Origin: Sphingosinicella sp963974575
GTDB lineage: Bacteria; Pseudomonadota; Alphaproteobacteria; Sphingomonadales; Sphingomonadaceae
Assembly: GCF_963974575.1 (NCBI RefSeq)
Contig: NZ_CAXBBQ010000001.1
Span: 310,001-374,000, forward strand
Length of the DNA stretch: 64,000 nt
Reading direction: 5' to 3'
Shown here: one piece after another, positions 61,173 to 64,000 of the stretch
Layout: each line of letters begins with the position of its first letter
Position numbering within the stretch: the stretch's first letter is position 1
The notes under the pieces: model-generated
Told to the model about the DNA's origin: nothing
Databases searched by the model: none
Seen by the model: only the letters and a program-made list of their open reading frames with translations
Position numbers and translations under genes: made by a program

Positions 61173-64000
61173 ATGGATGATTCGGCCAAGCGTTCCGTAG
61201 CTAATCTATCGAATGATCCGAACGGAGGCCGCAAGCCTGCCATAGTCGCCGATGTCGCTGGGAGCTTCACCTACGCGTCTTACCAAAACGCTATCCCGGT
61301 CCTGCGATCAATTCAGATCGACAACGCCGATGGCCAAAATTACGAAAAATGCCGTCTCGAGCTCACTTCTTCGCCGGCCTTCCTACGGCCAAAGTCTTGG
61401 GCGATCGACCGGCTTGTGACTGGCGACACTCTGCCGCTTGCGGACCGCAAGGTAGAGTTGGACGCCGACTACCTTGCCGGGTTGAACGAGGCAGAGCGCG
61501 GGGAGGTTACACTCCGGCTATCAGACGGCAATACTGTACTTGATGAACAGCGCTTCCCGGTCCGGTTGCTCGCGCGGGATGAGTGGGGCGGAGTTGCCGA
61601 CATGGCACAACTGCTCCCCGCATTCGTCATGCCGAACGATACCGCCGTCGCTCGCGTCCTGCGGAACTCCGCCGAACGACTGGCGGAGCATGGCCACCCG
61701 AGCGGGCTGGTTGGGTATCAGTCGAGCGATCCGGGCCGCACTTACCTAGTGGCAGCCGCCATCTACTCGGCCATCGCCGGGATGGGTATCCATTATGCCG
61801 AACCACCGGCCAGTTTCGAGGATCGAGGCCAGAAGGTGCGGCGTCCGGCAACGATCGCGGAAGATCGATTGGGCACCTGCCTCGACTTAACTCTATTATT
61901 TGCTGCGGCACTGGAGGGCGCAGGCCTGCATCCGGTCATCCTGATGTTTCGCGGTCATGCGGCGGCGGGCGTTTGGCTGACCAAGCGGACCTTCGGCAAC
62001 ACGATCGAATCGGATCAGATTGAAGTGCGTAAGGCGCTGGCTTCGCGCGAGTTGATCATATTCGAAACGACGGGCGTTACGCACCGTCCGGCGATGGCGA
62101 TGGATGTCGCTCAGCGAGCTCTCGATCAGCGGATGGGCGAAGAGGAAGCTCCCGACTTCGTAGCGGCAATCGACGTTCGACGCGCACGAAGCGGCGGGGT
62201 CACGCCGCTTGCATCGCATGAAGCCCGCCGCGCTGGCTCCGACGCTGACGAAGGCGCCGCAGTGGTATCGGGGTTGTCTCTGCCAAGCGCGCCATCTTTC
62301 GACGACCTGCCGGCGCTTTCCGTGGAGCAAAAGCCAACTACCGCGGCGGGACGGATCGATCGCTGGCAGAAGAAGCTGCTCGATCTGACATTGCGCAATC
62401 GATTACTTAACTTCCCCGTCACAAAGAAGACAATTCCGTTTCTCTGCACCGACGTCGCCTATCTGGAAGACCGGCTGGCGGATGGGGCGGCGATCCAGAT
62501 CGTGTCGTTGCCCCAGCAGAACCCGCTCGGTGAGCGCGACGCCGCGCTCTACCGAGACGTTCATGGTCGCGATCTTCAGCGCAGCTTCGCGGCCGAGGCA
62601 CTTCAACGCGATGAACTTCCCTCCCCGCTCGATCAACAGCCGCTTGAAGCACGGTTGATCGAGCTTCATCGCCAGGTGAAGAATGATTTCGCAGAGGGGG
62701 GCGCGAACACGCTGTTTCTGGCGGTCGGCTTCTTGCGCTGGAAAAAGAAGCCCGAAGATGAACGCAGCTATCGAGCGCCGTTGCTGCTCGTTCCGGTCAA
62801 GCTTGAGCGGCGCAGTGCCAGTTCGCCCTTTCGTATTCTGTTCCACGAGGACGAGCCACGCTTCAATGCGACGCTGTTACAATTCCTGGAACGAGAATTC
62901 GAACTGAGATTGCCGCAGTTTACCGGAGAATTGCCATCCGACGACAACGGGATCGACGTCCCTCGCGTGCTGGCGATGATGCGCCAAGCCGTGCGCGACG
63001 TGCCGGGTATGGAGGTGATCGACGAGACTGCACTATCCACCTTCAGCTTTGCCAAGTTCCTGATGTGGAAGGATCTTGTCGAGCGGACCGAGGCACTGCG
63101 CGAGAACCGCGTCGTTAGACACCTGATCGACACGCCCGAACAGGCATTCGCTGCCACAAGTGGGCAAGCGGCTTTCTGCGAAGAGCGCGAACTCGATCAC
63201 GCCTATGCGCCCGCCGACATCGTCTGCTTGCTGCCCTCCGATTCATCTCAAACTGCTGCAAGCTTGGCTGCCGCGGAAGGGCGGGACTTCGTGATCGTAG
63301 GCCCGCCCGGTACCGGAAAAAGCCAGACCATTGCTAATATGATCGCCAATTGTCTGGCGGTCGGGAAGACGGTGCTATTCGTCGCCGAGAAGACTGCCGC
63401 GCTAGATGTAGTGTATCGGCGGCTGCGCGAGCACGGGCTGGGAGATCATTGTGTCGAACTCCACTCGAACAAGGCCGACCGACGGCATTTCCTGACTCAG
63501 CTCAAGGCCGCTTGGGAGCATGGCAGTCGCAACGATCAAGCGCAGTGGCTCGCGGTGAATGATAGGCTAAAGCTGCGGCGCGACACTTTAAATGCCTATG
63601 TCGAAGCGCTGCACAAACCGTATTCTAACGGCTGGACGCCATATTTGGCGCTTGGCATTGCGCTGCGTGCGAAGGACAAGCCGGCACCAGAATTGGGCTG
63701 GCCCCGTGAGCAGGCACATGACGCGGAGGCATTGGCGCGGCTTGAAGAGCTTGCCCATGAGGTAGGGCTCGTTTTCACTTCTGTCGAACGAAGGCCGGCA
63801 CTCGACCTGATCAATATCGACGAGTTGGGTGCGGCGCGGCAAGAAGCGGTGCTCACAGCGGGGCAGTCCCTGCGCAACGCTACCGAGTTGCTTGTCGGCG
63901 CACTTGCTTCCTATCGCACAGCGCTGGGGATTGCGCCTGCCGATCTGCCGGCAGATTCCGAGATCGCGGCTCTGACCGCCCTTGCACAGGCGATCGAAGG
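61173..64000 (+). CDS. DUF4011-type superfamily 1 helicase, partial (3' end beyond window), defence-associated family
   Basis: The open frame runs 942 codons to the window edge without a stop. A transglutaminase-like fold near residues 200-290 has Cys236 (GTCLDL) and His262 (FRGHAAAGVW). DUF4011 begins near 397 with RWQKKLLDLTLRNRLLNF, followed by FLAVGFLRWKKK and APLLLVPVKLERR. Walker A is VGPPGTGKSQT at 709-718 and FVAEKTAALDVVYRRL follows. Family members usually continue with more helicase motifs, DUF3320 and a Vsr-like nuclease, and have been found in anti-phage loci. Nuclease presence here is unseen. The ATG at 61173 has GGGGGATAG upstream. Confidence 0.85.
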   Translation, partial: MDDSAKRSVANLSNDPNGGRKPAIVADVAGSFTYASYQNAIPVLRSIQIDNADGQNYEKCRLELTSSPAFLRPKSWAIDRLVTGDTLPLADRKVELDADYLAGLNEAERGEVTLRLSDGNTVLDEQRFPVRLLARDEWGGVADMAQLLPAFVMPNDTAVARVLRNSAERLAEHGHPSGLVGYQSSDPGRTYLVAAAIYSAIAGMGIHYAEPPASFEDRGQKVRRPATIAEDRLGTCLDLTLLFAAALEGAGLHPVILMFRGHAAAGVWLTKRTFGNTIESDQIEVRKALASRELIIFETTGVTHRPAMAMDVAQRALDQRMGEEEAPDFVAAIDVRRARSGGVTPLASHEARRAGSDADEGAAVVSGLSLPSAPSFDDLPALSVEQKPTTAAGRIDRWQKKLLDLTLRNRLLNFPVTKKTIPFLCTDVAYLEDRLADGAAIQIVSLPQQNPLGERDAALYRDVHGRDLQRSFAAEALQRDELPSPLDQQPLEARLIELHRQVKNDFAEGGANTLFLAVGFLRWKKKPEDERSYRAPLLLVPVKLERRSASSPFRILFHEDEPRFNATLLQFLEREFELRLPQFTGELPSDDNGIDVPRVLAMMRQAVRDVPGMEVIDETALSTFSFAKFLMWKDLVERTEALRENRVVRHLIDTPEQAFAATSGQAAFCEERELDHAYAPADIVCLLPSDSSQTAASLAAAEGRDFVIVGPPGTGKSQTIANMIANCLAVGKTVLFVAEKTAALDVVYRRLREHGLGDHCVELHSNKADRRHFLTQLKAAWEHGSRNDQAQWLAVNDRLKLRRDTLNAYVEALHKPYSNGWTPYLALGIALRAKDKPAPELGWPREQAHDAEALARLEELAHEVGLVFTSVERRPALDLINIDELGAARQEAVLTAGQSLRNATELLVGALASYRTALGIAPADLPADSEIAALTALAQAIE

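Overview
The window is about 64 kb of GC-rich alphaproteobacterial DNA, most likely from the order Sphingomonadales. The evidence is the gene order around the chromosomal origin, the many ATGA/GTGA-coupled genes, a DUF6489 protein and a TonB-dependent receptor attached to a catabolic cluster. I could not run database searches, so no species is named.

Region 1 (1-17 kb) is an origin-proximal core segment. On the minus strand are a PilZ fragment, ptsN, hpf, and the tight dnaQ-coaE-aroE-maf-ppsR operon. On the plus strand are hemE-hemJ-rho-terC and then mnmE-mnmG-rsmG-parA-parB. The 303-bp gap between ppsR and hemE contains DnaA-box-like sequences and an AT-rich stretch. It lies where oriC lies in Caulobacter and Rickettsia, so I call it the candidate replication origin. 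Three perfect 16-bp parS palindromes sit near mnmG and rsmG, next to parAB.

Region 2 (17-41.5 kb) is ordinary chromosomal housekeeping: mscL, a lemA/TPM-domain operon, an amidohydrolase, a beta-helix/diheme-cytochrome pair of unknown function, folE, a Nudix hydrolase, a CsgG-like protein, acs, an LplT-like transporter, argB, a CDF metal exporter, a queuosine-precursor transporter, a CNT nucleoside transporter, and 3-hydroxyacyl-CoA dehydrogenase with etfAB. It ends in a small biosynthetic locus: a 90-residue Cys-free peptide with a strong ribosome site, a YcaO enzyme and a TfuA protein, with a BTAD/TPR regulator gene converging on it. This is the best candidate for an undescribed system, a thioamide-type RiPP locus.

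Region 3 (41.5-57.1 kb) begins with an internally deleted IS5-family element and holds a catabolic island. The minus-strand operon encodes an enoyl-CoA hydratase, two acyl-CoA dehydrogenases, an acyl-CoA ligase and a TetR regulator. The divergent plus-strand side encodes a TonB receptor, a Baeyer-Villiger monooxygenase, an SMP-30 lactonase, two SDRs, an EthD protein, a second enoyl-CoA hydratase and an MDR reductase. Together they fit uptake of a cyclic alcohol or ketone, oxidation to a lactone, ring opening, CoA activation and beta-oxidation. The substrate is unknown.

Region 4 (57.1-64 kb) is mobile and accessory DNA: a Ti/RSF1010-type relaxase traA, two TraC/TraD-like genes, a candidate oriT nic site between them, and the first 942 codons of a DUF4011 superfamily-1 helicase of a type found in anti-phage loci. 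That gene runs off the right edge. No tRNA, rRNA or CRISPR array was recognised.
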